A DNA stretch of 51,583 nt from Dysgonomonas sp. 25 (GTDB lineage Bacteria > Bacteroidota > Bacteroidia > Bacteroidales > Dysgonomonadaceae): NCBI RefSeq assembly GCF_010501075.1, contig NZ_QVMN01000014.1, forward strand, positions 1 to 51,583, written 5' to 3'. Below, one piece after another: positions 43,065 through 51,420 of the stretch (its first letter is position 1; each line of letters starts with the position of its first letter). The notes under the pieces were generated by a model. The model was not told the origin of the DNA and made no database searches. It was given only the letters and a program-made list of their open reading frames with translations. A program made the translations under genes and the position numbers.

Positions 43065-44219
43065 TTATTTGTTTTCCTTCCTGAGCAGGTTGCCTTCGTA
43101 GTCGTATACATCTACCTCGTCCGTAGAAACGCGGAATTTTAAGGTGCGATCTTTAGAGTTGAGCCACCCCATAGAAGAATCCTTATACTTGATAGGGATT
43201 ACTTCTTCGTTATTGGCATTTACCGCACCATACAAGCCATTGTGTTTAACCGAGAAGAGGTTTTCGCTGTACACATTTATACGCTCCTCATACATGATAG
43301 GAAGGAGCTGCTTTTGAGCAGCAATGGAATAAAGTCCCCATTTCTTGTTATCCTTTGTCAGGTTCAGGTAACTTGTCGTTCCGTCTTTGGCCTCTTTGGC
43401 AACTATCTTGATGAACTCGACAGGGACAATGATTTTCCCTGTTCGGGCATTGATGATACCATACATTGTTCCCTTTTTCAGGCGGCAATAGGTTGTTTCA
43501 TAGTTCGTCACTTCGGGCGGCCGCTGTATCTCATCATATTCGAAAGGGGCGATTACCTTGTTCATGATGTCGATAATCCCGTATTTCCCGTTTTTGCGGG
43601 CTATGATGAAAGGCCTATCGACAGAAGGACGTTTGAGGTAATCGTATTCGGCAGGAATGATGATTTTGCCATTGTTTTTATATCGATATCCTTGTTTGTC
43701 GTTTTCGTAAAATGTTTCTATTTCGTACTTATCTATTTTTCTCAGAAGGTCTTCCGGCGATTCTGCTTTTCGGGCGGTGGCAACTTCAGGTTGAGCCTGT
43801 TGCGGTTTGTTAGGTGGCGTAGGCTCTGCCTTTGCTGTAGGTGTTGCAGGTGTTGCAGGCACAGGATATTCTATCGTTTCGCTCTCTTGTTCGGAATCGC
43901 TATCGCTATCCAATGCTGGAATATAGCCTTCGGGCTCTTCTGGCGTATTAGGCGTATCAGTGCGCGTTGTTCCGCCTTTCTTTACAGGCCCTTTTCTTTC
44001 CGGCTTTTCAGTATTGCTGCTCGATGATGCTTTCGGCGATATAATATCAAGAACGAATTCTTTGGCTTCCTTATAATAGACTGCTCCCAGCACGATGAGT
44101 GCAATCATTATGATTGGGATAACAATATAAGAGAATGAGAATGATTTCTTTCGGGGGATAGGGGGCGGGGTGTTTGCATCCCCTTTGTTATAGTTGCCGG
44201 AATCCTTATTATAAGCCAT
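43065..44219 (-). CDS. Single-pass membrane WG-repeat protein
   Basis: 384 aa. A cytoplasmic N-terminus is followed by one membrane helix (about 28-48, SYIVIPIIMIALIVLGAVYY). A Pro/Thr/Glu-rich linker (60-160) leads to about five WG-type repeats (for example GKYGIIDIMNKVIAPFEYDE and GTMYGIINARTGKIIVPVEF). WG repeats form a beta-propeller-like binding surface. Function unknown. A good promoter precedes it (44321-44353). Confidence 0.82.
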   Translation of the reverse strand: MAYNKDSGNYNKGDANTPPPIPRKKSFSFSYIVIPIIMIALIVLGAVYYKEAKEFVLDIISPKASSSSNTEKPERKGPVKKGGTTRTDTPNTPEEPEGYIPALDSDSDSEQESETIEYPVPATPATPTAKAEPTPPNKPQQAQPEVATARKAESPEDLLRKIDKYEIETFYENDKQGYRYKNNGKIIIPAEYDYLKRPSVDRPFIIARKNGKYGIIDIMNKVIAPFEYDEIQRPPEVTNYETTYCRLKKGTMYGIINARTGKIIVPVEFIKIVAKEAKDGTTSYLNLTKDNKKWGLYSIAAQKQLLPIMYEERINVYSENLFSVKHNGLYGAVNANNEEVIPIKYKDSSMGWLNSKDRTLKFRVSTDEVDVYDYEGNLLRKENK

Positions 44220-44320
44220 AATACATTGTGTTTTTGGTGTAAATGAATAAGTAAATATAGTGAAAGCCGGGAGGCAAGCTGAAGTTGTTTGCGCTCGTCC
44301 AAAGCGTATCCTATATTCTG

Positions 44321-44353
44321 CAAATATAATGAAATACCAATTATTATGGCAAA
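44321..44353 (-). promoter_or_regulatory. Promoter of the WG-repeat gene
   Basis: On the minus strand TTTG (44350-44353), 21 nt, TATATTTG (44321-44328). The leader would be about 95 nt. The rest of 44220-44657 holds no gene. Confidence 0.7.
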
Positions 44354-44594
44354 CTGCTCTGAATAAAAAATGCTCCCTGCCGCAAGAAGTGCGACAGAGA
44401 GCGATTGTAGTGTTTGAAAAAAGTGATTAAAGTTGGGAAGTTTTGGATATTGTGTTATCCATACACAAAGATAAAAGGCTCCTGTTCCGAGCCCAAATTA
44501 ATTATCACTTTTTGTGATTATAGTTCAGTATGAGTAGATTAGAGGTCTTTTTTTTAACTTCTGAAATATAAGTACGGAGAAATTAACATTTTCA

Positions 44595-44629
44595 AAAATT
44601 GAAAACCCTGCCAATGGAAGTTGACAGGG
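44595..44629 (-). terminator. Terminator of the pdxJ-dedA gene run
   Basis: Minus-strand stem CCCTGTCAA (from 44629) with TTGGCAGGG (to 44606; one mismatch), followed by a T-rich stretch. It lies 29 bp after the dedA-like stop codon and would end the four-gene run 47554 to 44658. Confidence 0.7.
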
Positions 44630-44657
44630 CGGATATTTAGTCGGTTGGCGAATCATT

Positions 44658-45347
44658 CTATTCGGTTTCCTCTTCGACCTTCTTTGCCTTGCGGGATTGA
44701 AGCTTCGCTTTTACAAACTCATATACTCCCGGCAGGATGGAAACAATGACGATAATAATAACGACCTTGTCCAGATTCTTCTCCACCCACTCGAGGCGTC
44801 CGATAAGAGCTCCCAGGATGCAGAACAGCATAATCCAGGCAATGCCTCCTATTACGTTGTACGAAAGGAAGCGCTTGTAGCTCATCTTGCCCATTCCGGC
44901 AACGAAAGGCGCAAATGTACGCACAATTGGCACAAAGCGGGCGAGGATAATCGTTTTCCCTCCATGCTTTTCGTAGAACTGGTTTGTCTTTTCGAGGTAG
45001 CTTTGCTTGAATATCTTCGATTTCGGGTTGCTAAACAGCTTTTGCCCGAAGAAGCGCCCGATGGTATAGTTTGCCCCATCACCCAAAATGGCGGCTACTA
45101 TCAATATCAGGATCAACCAGTAAAGGTGCAGGTCGTTTTCGGGTCGGACGGCTATTGCTCCCGCCAGAAACAACAACGAGTCTCCCGGCAGAAAAGGTGT
45201 CACAACAAGCCCTGTCTCGCAAAAGATGATTATAAAAAGAATGGCATAAACCCAAGTGCCGTAGTCGTTTACTAACATGTCGAGCGTCCCGCCCGTATCT
45301 CTGAGTAAATTAACAAAGAAATTCCAAAGTTCGTGTAAAAAGTCCAT
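44658..45347 (-). CDS. DedA family membrane protein
   Basis: 229 aa with about five membrane or re-entrant helices. The family block is visible: ETGLVVTPFLPGDSLLFLAG near the start, GDGANYTIGRFFG in the middle and ARFVPIVRTFAPFVAGMGKM with the functional Arg residues. DedA proteins act in undecaprenyl phosphate or phospholipid recycling and in membrane homeostasis. It ends a minus-strand run with a DJ-1-like gene, tonB and pdxJ. Confidence 0.92.
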   Translation of the reverse strand: MDFLHELWNFFVNLLRDTGGTLDMLVNDYGTWVYAILFIIIFCETGLVVTPFLPGDSLLFLAGAIAVRPENDLHLYWLILILIVAAILGDGANYTIGRFFGQKLFSNPKSKIFKQSYLEKTNQFYEKHGGKTIILARFVPIVRTFAPFVAGMGKMSYKRFLSYNVIGGIAWIMLFCILGALIGRLEWVEKNLDKVVIIIVIVSILPGVYEFVKAKLQSRKAKKVEEETE

Positions 45348-45370
45348 CTAAGTTATTTAATATGATTGAT

Positions 45371-45916
45371 TTACTTTACTAAGAGCCCGGCGGCTATTTC
45401 ATCCCTTTTGGCTTTCCCGGCAATGATTTCTACCAGTTTGAGCGCAAAGTCGATGGTAAGTCCGGGACCTTTCCCTGTGATTATATTGCCATCTATCACA
45501 ACAGCCTTATCTGTTTGCAGGTTCGCCCCTTCGAGATATTGTTCGAATCCCGGGTAGCAAGTTGCATTCTTGCCTTTCAACAATCCTAATCCTCCGAGTA
45601 CCATCGGCGAAGCACAAATAGCCGCGACATTCTTTCCGCTGTTTGCGAAGGCTAATACTTCCTTCTTCATTGCTTCGTGCTCGTTGTATTTAGGTGTACC
45701 TCCCGGCAATACCAACATTTCGGCACCGGCGAAGTCTTTTACATCGGCAAACATAGTGTCGGCTATCACAGTTACGTTGCGGCTCGAGGTTACTTCTTTC
45801 GTCGCAACAAGCGAAACGGTTTTCACACTAAGTCCTGCGCGGCGCAAGATATCTACTGTCCCGAGTGCTTCTATTTCTTCGAAGCCTGTCATTAAGAAAA
45901 CATATATATCTTTCAT
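45371..45916 (-). CDS. DJ-1/PfpI family protein (YajL-like)
   Basis: 181 aa. The flavodoxin-like domain starts VFLMTGFEEIEALGTVDIL, with the conserved Glu in the GFEE motif. The nucleophilic Cys lies in AAICASPMVLGG, and GNIITGKGPG is near the end. It matches the ThiJ/YajL branch, which act as redox-sensitive chaperones or deglycase-like proteins (activity debated). 23 bp separate it from dedA and 19 bp from tonB, so an operon is likely. Confidence 0.92.
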   Translation of the reverse strand: MKDIYVFLMTGFEEIEALGTVDILRRAGLSVKTVSLVATKEVTSSRNVTVIADTMFADVKDFAGAEMLVLPGGTPKYNEHEAMKKEVLAFANSGKNVAAICASPMVLGGLGLLKGKNATCYPGFEQYLEGANLQTDKAVVIDGNIITGKGPGLTIDFALKLVEIIAGKAKRDEIAAGLLVK

Positions 45917-45935
45917 ACCAATATTTTGTCCTGTT

Positions 45936-46799
45936 CTAATTCAGTGTAAATGTATAGGTTATCGTTCCTATCTCGTCTTTGTTTACTTCTATTTCGTTGA
46001 AGCGTGTTCTTTCGGCAGCTTTCAAAGCCTCTTTCAGCAGCGTCGGATTACTTGCCGTAGTCCCTTGTCCCACGGTAGCCTCTACCACACGGCCTTTGGC
46101 ATTCACGCGGATGTTGACGATTACGCGTCCTTCGGCATTTACATTATAAGCCGGACGAATCAATCCTCCCGCCCCGAGTTTTCGGTTTCCGAGTTTGAAA
46201 CCTCCACCGACACCGCCGATGCCCGATTTCTCGCCGAAGCTGGCATTTCCTGTTTCCACACCTTGCGTACCTTCGCCTTCGCTGTCGCCGCGGCTACCTT
46301 GTCCGTCGCCGTTGCCGAACAGCCCTGCCACCTGATTACCTATCTGCTGACCTTTGGCTGCCTGTTCGCGCGCTATGCGATCGGCTTCCTCTTTCTTGCG
46401 GCGCTCTTCGGCGGCTATAGCTTCCAGACGGGCTTTCTCTTCCGCAGCCTTTTTGTCTGCTTCTGCTTTTATGGCTATTGTCTCATCCATATCCTGTGTG
46501 GCGATGGTATTGTCGCCTGCGGGAAGTGGATCCGATGCCGGTTCGGCAGTTGTCACGTCGGCAGCATTCGGTTTGGGCGAAGTGTTATCAGCCACATATC
46601 CGCTGCCACGCCCGAAAGGCTCGTCGTCGCCTCCTGCTTCGGGCACATTGCCGAACATAACAGGGATTCCACCCAGAGAGCTTTCTTCGTCCCGTACTAA
46701 AGCGGGTTTCAGGTAAACGAGCAATAGGAAAACCACGATGAGGAGGTGGAAAACTCCTGTTCCTATGGCGCTTATTAATCGTTCTTTACGTGTATCCAT
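45936..46799 (-). CDS. TonB-family energy transducer
   Basis: 287 aa. One N-terminal membrane helix (AIGTGVFHLLIVVFLLLVYL) is followed by an acidic/Ala-rich charged linker with a long Glu-Ala-Lys helix (about 95-150) and a Gly-rich stretch. The C-terminal TonB domain (about 200-287) has EGRVIVNIRVNAKGRVVEAT and ends TITYTFTLN. It transmits proton-motive energy to outer-membrane receptors. No exbB/exbD genes are in the window; they usually lie upstream of such genes, but here pdxJ does (2 bp gap). Confidence 0.85.
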   Translation of the reverse strand: MDTRKERLISAIGTGVFHLLIVVFLLLVYLKPALVRDEESSLGGIPVMFGNVPEAGGDDEPFGRGSGYVADNTSPKPNAADVTTAEPASDPLPAGDNTIATQDMDETIAIKAEADKKAAEEKARLEAIAAEERRKKEEADRIAREQAAKGQQIGNQVAGLFGNGDGQGSRGDSEGEGTQGVETGNASFGEKSGIGGVGGGFKLGNRKLGAGGLIRPAYNVNAEGRVIVNIRVNAKGRVVEATVGQGTTASNPTLLKEALKAAERTRFNEIEVNKDEIGTITYTFTLN

Positions 46800-46801
46800 A
46801 A

Positions 46802-47554
46802 TTACTTAGTATCAAATAATGGATAAGTATCGTTATCTGTTATCTTGAGGCAATCTTTGTATGCCGCAATCGTCTTTTCCAGTCCCATATACAGCGCATC
46901 GCTGATGAGTGCATGCCCTATCGAAACCTCATCTATCCAAGGGATATTGACATACAGGTAGTGCAGGTTTTCGAGGCTTAAATCGTGTCCTGCATTCAAG
47001 CCCAGTCCAAGCTTTTTAGCCATTTTAGCCGCTTCTACAAAGGGCGTAATCGCTTCCTCCCGGTTCTTGGCATACCTTTCGGCATACGGTTCTGTATATA
47101 GTTCAATCCGGTCGGTACCCGTCTTGGCGGCATATTCCACCATCACAGGATCGGCATCGACAAATATCGACGAGCGTATGCCTGCTTCCTGCAGTTTATC
47201 TACGATGTCCGAAAGCATCTGATGATTGGCTTGTGTGTCCCAGCCGGCATTTGACGTAATAGCATCCGGCGCATCGGGAACCAATGTTACCTGCGTAGGT
47301 TTGGCATTGATAACCAGTTCCATAAATTTGGGAGACGGATAGCCTTCGATGTTGAACTCGGTGGTAATCCTTCCGCGCAAATCATAAACGTCTTTGAAGC
47401 GTATGTGTCTTTCGTCGGGACGGGGATGTACTGTTATGCCGTCTGCTCCGAACTTTTCGCAATCCATTGCTACCGTGAGGATGTTGGGTACGTTACCCCC
47501 TCTGGCGTTGCGGATAGTAGCGACTTTGTTGATATTTACACTGAGTTTAGTCAT
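46802..47554 (-). CDS. pdxJ: Pyridoxine 5'-phosphate synthase PdxJ
   Basis: 250 aa TIM barrel of standard length. It begins [17 protein letters not shown], then [15 protein letters not shown] and [14 protein letters not shown], the family's signature blocks. It condenses 3-amino-2-oxopropyl phosphate with 1-deoxyxylulose 5-phosphate to give pyridoxine phosphate (vitamin B6 synthesis). A minus-strand TACATTTG -7 box lies at 47595-47602. It is the first gene of the run that continues with tonB. Confidence 0.96.
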   Translation of the reverse strand: MTKLSVNINKVATIRNARGGNVPNILTVAMDCEKFGADGITVHPRPDERHIRFKDVYDLRGRITTEFNIEGYPSPKFMELVINAKPTQVTLVPDAPDAITSNAGWDTQANHQMLSDIVDKLQEAGIRSSIFVDADPVMVEYAAKTGTDRIELYTEPYAERYAKNREEAITPFVEAAKMAKKLGLGLNAGHDLSLENLHYLYVNIPWIDEVSIGHALISDALYMGLEKTIAAYKDCLKITDNDTYPLFDTK

Positions 47555-47719
47555 CGATGAATCGGTTCATGTATTCTATTAAGTACAATCGCTGCAAATG
47601 TACAACGATTTAGCGAGATATAGCAATCTAAAATAATCCTTAATTCTTATTTGGCCTAATATTTTAGCAATTTTAATTATTAAACACCGCCAAAAGCGGG
47701 ATATTTGACGCCAATCAGC

Positions 47720-47727
47720 TATATTTG
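47720..47727 (+). promoter_or_regulatory. -7 box of nadK
   Basis: TATATTTG. A clear -33 partner at the normal distance was not seen. Its position makes a TTG start at 47725 impossible in practice and supports translation from 47746. Confidence 0.55.
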
Positions 47728-47745
47728 GGGAAAATTGATCGACCA

Positions 47746-48612
47746 ATGATGAAAGTAGCTGTATTCGGGAGCCGTAACCGGAAGATAGATCAGATTAAGA
47801 TCGTATTCGACGAGTTGAAGAAGCATGATGTAAAGATCGCTGTGCAGGATAAGTTCTACCGGCATATTATGTCATTAGGCCTCGACTACAAGGTCGGCGA
47901 AATCATTATGAATGACGACTTTGCGGCCGATATGGTCATCAGCATCGGAGGCGATGGTACGTTCCTGCGTACGACGGCGGCTATCGGCAAAAAGGATATC
48001 CCTATCTTCGGCATCAATGCCGGACGGTTGGGCTTCCTGGCCGACATCAACGAGAACGAACTCGCCAAGGCGATGGAGGAAGTCCTGACCGGAAAGTATA
48101 CTATCGAGCAGCGCAGCCTGCTGCAGCTATCGACCTCGGAAAAGGTCTTCGAGGGATATAACTATGCCCTGAACGAGATAGCTGTTCTGAAGCAGGACAC
48201 AGCTTCCATGATAACGGTGAATGCGCACATCGACGATCAATTCCTCAACTCGTACGAGGCGGACGGACTGATAATCGCCACTCCTACCGGTTCCACAGCC
48301 TATGCCATGAGCGTGGGCGGCCCTATTATGACGCCTACAGCATCCAACTTTATTCTGGCGGCAGTTGCCCCTCATAGCCTGACGGCACGCCCGTTGGTGG
48401 TGGAGGATTGCAGCGTGGTAACGTTGGACATCGAGAGCCGTAGCGGCAGCTTCCTCATCTCTGTCGACGGGCGTTCCAATGTCCTTCCGGCAGATACCCG
48501 CCTGACCATCAAAAAAGCTGACTTCACCCTGAAAGTTATCAAGCGGCAGGGACAGACATTCTATTCCACCCTCCGCGACAAGCTGATGTGGGGAGTAGAT
48601 TCCCGTTCTTAA
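47746..48612 (+). CDS. nadK: NAD kinase
   Basis: 288 aa from the ATG at 47746 (an adjacent ATG follows). It begins MKVAVFGSRNRKID. The diagnostic GGDGTFLRTT motif is present, as are NAGRLGFLADI, the NE motif in ALNEIAVLK and TPTGSTAYAMSVGGP. It phosphorylates NAD to NADP. It is divergent from pdxJ and its stop overlaps the stop of the convergent GNAT gene by 4 nt. Confidence 0.96.
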   Translation: MMKVAVFGSRNRKIDQIKIVFDELKKHDVKIAVQDKFYRHIMSLGLDYKVGEIIMNDDFAADMVISIGGDGTFLRTTAAIGKKDIPIFGINAGRLGFLADINENELAKAMEEVLTGKYTIEQRSLLQLSTSEKVFEGYNYALNEIAVLKQDTASMITVNAHIDDQFLNSYEADGLIIATPTGSTAYAMSVGGPIMTPTASNFILAAVAPHSLTARPLVVEDCSVVTLDIESRSGSFLISVDGRSNVLPADTRLTIKKADFTLKVIKRQGQTFYSTLRDKLMWGVDSRS

Positions 48613-48899
48613 TAATTCGCTCTTTCTACCAGCAGATCCCAGTATTCGGGATGCCTTTCGATATATGCCTCGGTATAAGGGCATAGCGGAAGGACTTTCG
48701 CCCCTTCCTTGCGGATGTAATCGAGCAATGCTTTGGTCAGTGCGGCCGCAATGCCCTGCCCGCTTATCGGTTTGGGTACACCCGTGTGCGTAACGGCATA
48801 GTAGCCGTTTTGCTTCTTATAGTCTACGACGGCCGTCATGCCGTCTACATGTGCTTCGAAGCGTTCGGCTTCCTTGTTGTGCTCTATCTTGTACTCCAT
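48609..48899 (-). CDS. Small GNAT acetyltransferase (YjdJ-like)
   Basis: 96 aa from the ATG at 48899; an upstream in-frame start would add 15 residues that look noncoding. It matches the Acetyltransf_CG family: HTGVPKPISGQGIAAALTKA (acetyl-CoA loop with GQGIA) and VLPLCPYTEAYIERHPEYWD at the end, where the Cys is conserved. The substrate is unknown. The gene is convergent with nadK and overlaps its end. Confidence 0.88.
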   Translation of the reverse strand: MEYKIEHNKEAERFEAHVDGMTAVVDYKKQNGYYAVTHTGVPKPISGQGIAAALTKALLDYIRKEGAKVLPLCPYTEAYIERHPEYWDLLVERANY

Positions 48900-49189
48900 A
48901 GCAGTATAAGTTGATATTTTAAGGTTAAACAACTGCCGGAGCAAAAAGTTACAGATGCGTCGCTTTATTGTTACCCTACTGTCACCTTTGTGTACTTGCG
49001 ACTTTACTCATTATAAACGAATTAAGCGAAAAAGGCATACAAAAAGTATACTTCTTTTGTGCATTTTTTGGTGAGGTTACTTTTTGTTTTTTTACCATAG
49101 CATTTTTGTCATGCCGAGCGGATGCGAGGCATCCCGACCCGAGGATGGACAGCACAAAGCGCAGCGAGATCCCTCACCGCGTTTCGGGA
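48900..49189. other. Repeat-rich gap downstream of LRR gene
   Basis: No gene. Positions 49110-49195 hold a GTCATGCCGAGCGG...TTTCGGGATGAC palindromic-family copy, the inverted partner of 36967-37050. Positions 48975-49100 resemble, in inverted orientation, 37130-37260 (AGTATA and GTTACTTTT words). Confidence 0.6.
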
Positions 49190-49353
49190 TGACAATCTAT
49201 ATGTCGACTCATTTACTTGTCTTCTTGTCAACTTTTCTTGTATAGATAAAAATCCCCTGCTCTCGTTGTAGGCAATTAACAATCAGCGATCGAGGAGCGT
49301 AGGCGACTCAAAGAAGTCCCTCTCCATTGGGAGAGGGATATAGGGTGAGGTGG
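49190..49353 (-). repeat. Inverted copy of 36807-36970
   Basis: Nearly identical to the downstream flank of the LRR gene at 35820-36806, reverse complement. It starts exactly at the stop codon of the LRR gene here. Confidence 0.85.
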
Positions 49354-50718
49354 TTACGGACAAGTAGGCTTGGTTACCGTAGTGCCATTCTGAGGAGTTA
49401 CAACCCAATTAGATATATTCGGACAATAATTCGGGTGAAGCTTAAACTTGTTCACTTCTGCCTGTATCATCCGGTTGTAGCGACAATTCAGCGCCGTTAG
49501 CGCGGTGTTGACCGACACATCCAACACAGTCAGTTCGTTATTAGGGCAGTACAACGTCGTCAACGCGGTATTGGCCGATATATTCAAACTACTCAGTTTG
49601 TTACCTTGGCAATGCAACGATGTTAGTGCGGTGTTATTCGAAATATCCAATGTCGTCAGTTGGTTATTATGAAAGCTCAGCGCTGTTAATGCCGTGTTAG
49701 CCGATACATTCAATGCAGTCAGTTGGTTATTGCCACAATACAATTCCGTTAACGCCGTGTTAACCGATATATTCAAGTTGCTCAGCTGGTTACCATTGCA
49801 ATTCAGCGACATTAATGCTGTATTTTTCGATACATCCAATATGGTCAGTGAGTTATAATCGCACCTCAACGTCGTTAATGCGGTGTTCTTCGATACGTCC
49901 AAGTTTGTTAGTTGGTTCTGGTGGCACTCCAGATATGTTAGAGCCGTATTTGCCGATACATCCAACGCAGAGAGTTGGTTATATGAGCAAGTCAATGTCG
50001 CTAATACGGCATTGTCCGGCACACTCAAGGTTGCCAGTTGATTATGATCGCAATTCAGCTTCGTTAGCACGGTGTTGGCCGACACATTCAGGCTCGTTAG
50101 TTGGTTAGAAGTACACTCCAGTTCCCTTAATGCATAAAGTTTATCGATTCCGGTAGCAAAGGTTAAGTTTTTGGTACCAATACTCAAGCCGGTTACTCTT
50201 TTTTCGCCGCATACAATCTCCCAGGTAACCCCGGCAAACCCGGTAGGGTCGCCACTTAGATTCCAGTGTAGCGTATTGCCCGGGTTGGCATTGTAGAGAT
50301 CTTTCAGCGCTTGCACATCCTCGGCGTAGCTGCCTTTGAGCTCGCCGGGAGGTATCCCTATCAGCTGCACCCATTGCTCTCCATCCCAGAGGTATGGTCC
50401 GGTAGGCCTTCCGCACAGGGGAGCATCCAGGATGTTATAGACTATCAACCCTACATGGTCGGCCATATTGTAGCTTTCCGAAGTGTTTCCAATCGATTGG
50501 GCTAATTCTGCATCTGTGGCAGGTCTCAACTTGCTTAGCTGCACCTTGGGCAGCCCCAACCCCAGCGTAGATGTGCCGTCGGGCTTCATTTTCAGGTCTA
50601 ATAACGCACCGTCGACGGGTGGCTCTGCACTCCCGATAGTCACCTGCCCGTGCAGATTGATTGTTGCTGTGAATAAGGCTAATATGATAATAGCCTGTGT
50701 CAAGATTTTCTGTTTCAT
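49354..50718 (-). CDS. Secreted leucine-rich-repeat protein, 11 repeats
   Basis: 454 aa from the ATG at 50718; upstream in-frame codons derive from repeat DNA. Signal peptide (ILTQAIIILALFTATINLHG) and the shared module (VTIGSAEPPVDGALLDLKMK) are present. An LRR N-cap (DVQALKDLYNANPGNTLHWN, CGEKRVTGL) is followed by eleven 21-residue LRR units (LTxLxCxxNQLTxLDVSxNTA; one has SFHNN in place of the Cys) and the common tail ending KPTCP. It is the longest of three paralogues with 5, 8 and 11 repeats. Probably a surface-binding protein of unknown ligand. Confidence 0.87.
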   Translation of the reverse strand: MKQKILTQAIIILALFTATINLHGQVTIGSAEPPVDGALLDLKMKPDGTSTLGLGLPKVQLSKLRPATDAELAQSIGNTSESYNMADHVGLIVYNILDAPLCGRPTGPYLWDGEQWVQLIGIPPGELKGSYAEDVQALKDLYNANPGNTLHWNLSGDPTGFAGVTWEIVCGEKRVTGLSIGTKNLTFATGIDKLYALRELECTSNQLTSLNVSANTVLTKLNCDHNQLATLSVPDNAVLATLTCSYNQLSALDVSANTALTYLECHQNQLTNLDVSKNTALTTLRCDYNSLTILDVSKNTALMSLNCNGNQLSNLNISVNTALTELYCGNNQLTALNVSANTALTALSFHNNQLTTLDISNNTALTSLHCQGNKLSSLNISANTALTTLYCPNNELTVLDVSVNTALTALNCRYNRMIQAEVNKFKLHPNYCPNISNWVVTPQNGTTVTKPTCP

Positions 50719-50889
50719 GTTATATAAAGAATTAACCACCTCCCCCTGCCCCCTCCAACAGAGGGGGAGCAAGAAAAGATGAAGTGAATAATAAGTTTGA
50801 TTGTATTTTAGCCCTACCAAACCTCCCCGTGTGGGAGGCTAAGAGAAGGATATATTTTCGTTTTTTGTTGAATGGTGGCGTAAACCCAT

Positions 50890-51420
50890 TTCCCCCTCCG
50901 GGGGATAAAGGGGGCCGGTTATTGCCATCCCGAGTGGATACGAGGGATCTCTTGCCAACTTGGGTGTAGGGGGCAATAAACATTGCCCCGTATATGTCGG
51001 TTCGCGGGCGCACATGCAGATGCGCCCCTACAAGGGCTCTATTGTTGATAGAAGAGGATGATATACTTCCCCCTTCGGGGGATAAAGGGGGCCGGTTATT
51101 GCCATCCCGAGTGGATACGAGGGATCTCTTGCCAACTTGGGTGTATGGGGCAATAAACATTGCCCCGTATATGTCGGTTCGCGGGCGCACATGCAGATGC
51201 GCCCCTACAAGGGCTCTATTGTTGATAGAAGAGGATGATATACTTCCCCCTTCGGGGGATAAAGGGGGCCGGTTATTGCCATCCCGAGTGGATACGAGGG
51301 ATCTCTTGCCAACTTGGGTGTATGGGGCAATAAACATTGCCCCGTATATGTCGGTTCGCGGGCGCACATGCAGATGCGCCCCTACAAGGGCTCTATTGTT
51401 GATAGAAGAGGATGATATAC
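50890..51420. repeat. Three tandem 177-bp repeat units
   Basis: Unit boundaries recur at 50892, 51069 and 51246 (measured at the CCCCC stretch), a period of exactly 177 bp. Each unit has a CCCCCTTCGGGGG palindrome, a CCATCCCGAGTGGATACGAG block and a GGGCGCACATGCAGATGCGC palindrome. Because 177 is divisible by 3, long open frames run through on both strands, but these are artefacts. A single similar unit lies upstream of the other LRR gene (about 30650-30825). Confidence 0.9.

Noticed and set aside
50890-51420. CRISPR array
   Set aside because: Units are contiguous 177-bp tandem copies without unique spacers, and no cas genes are near.
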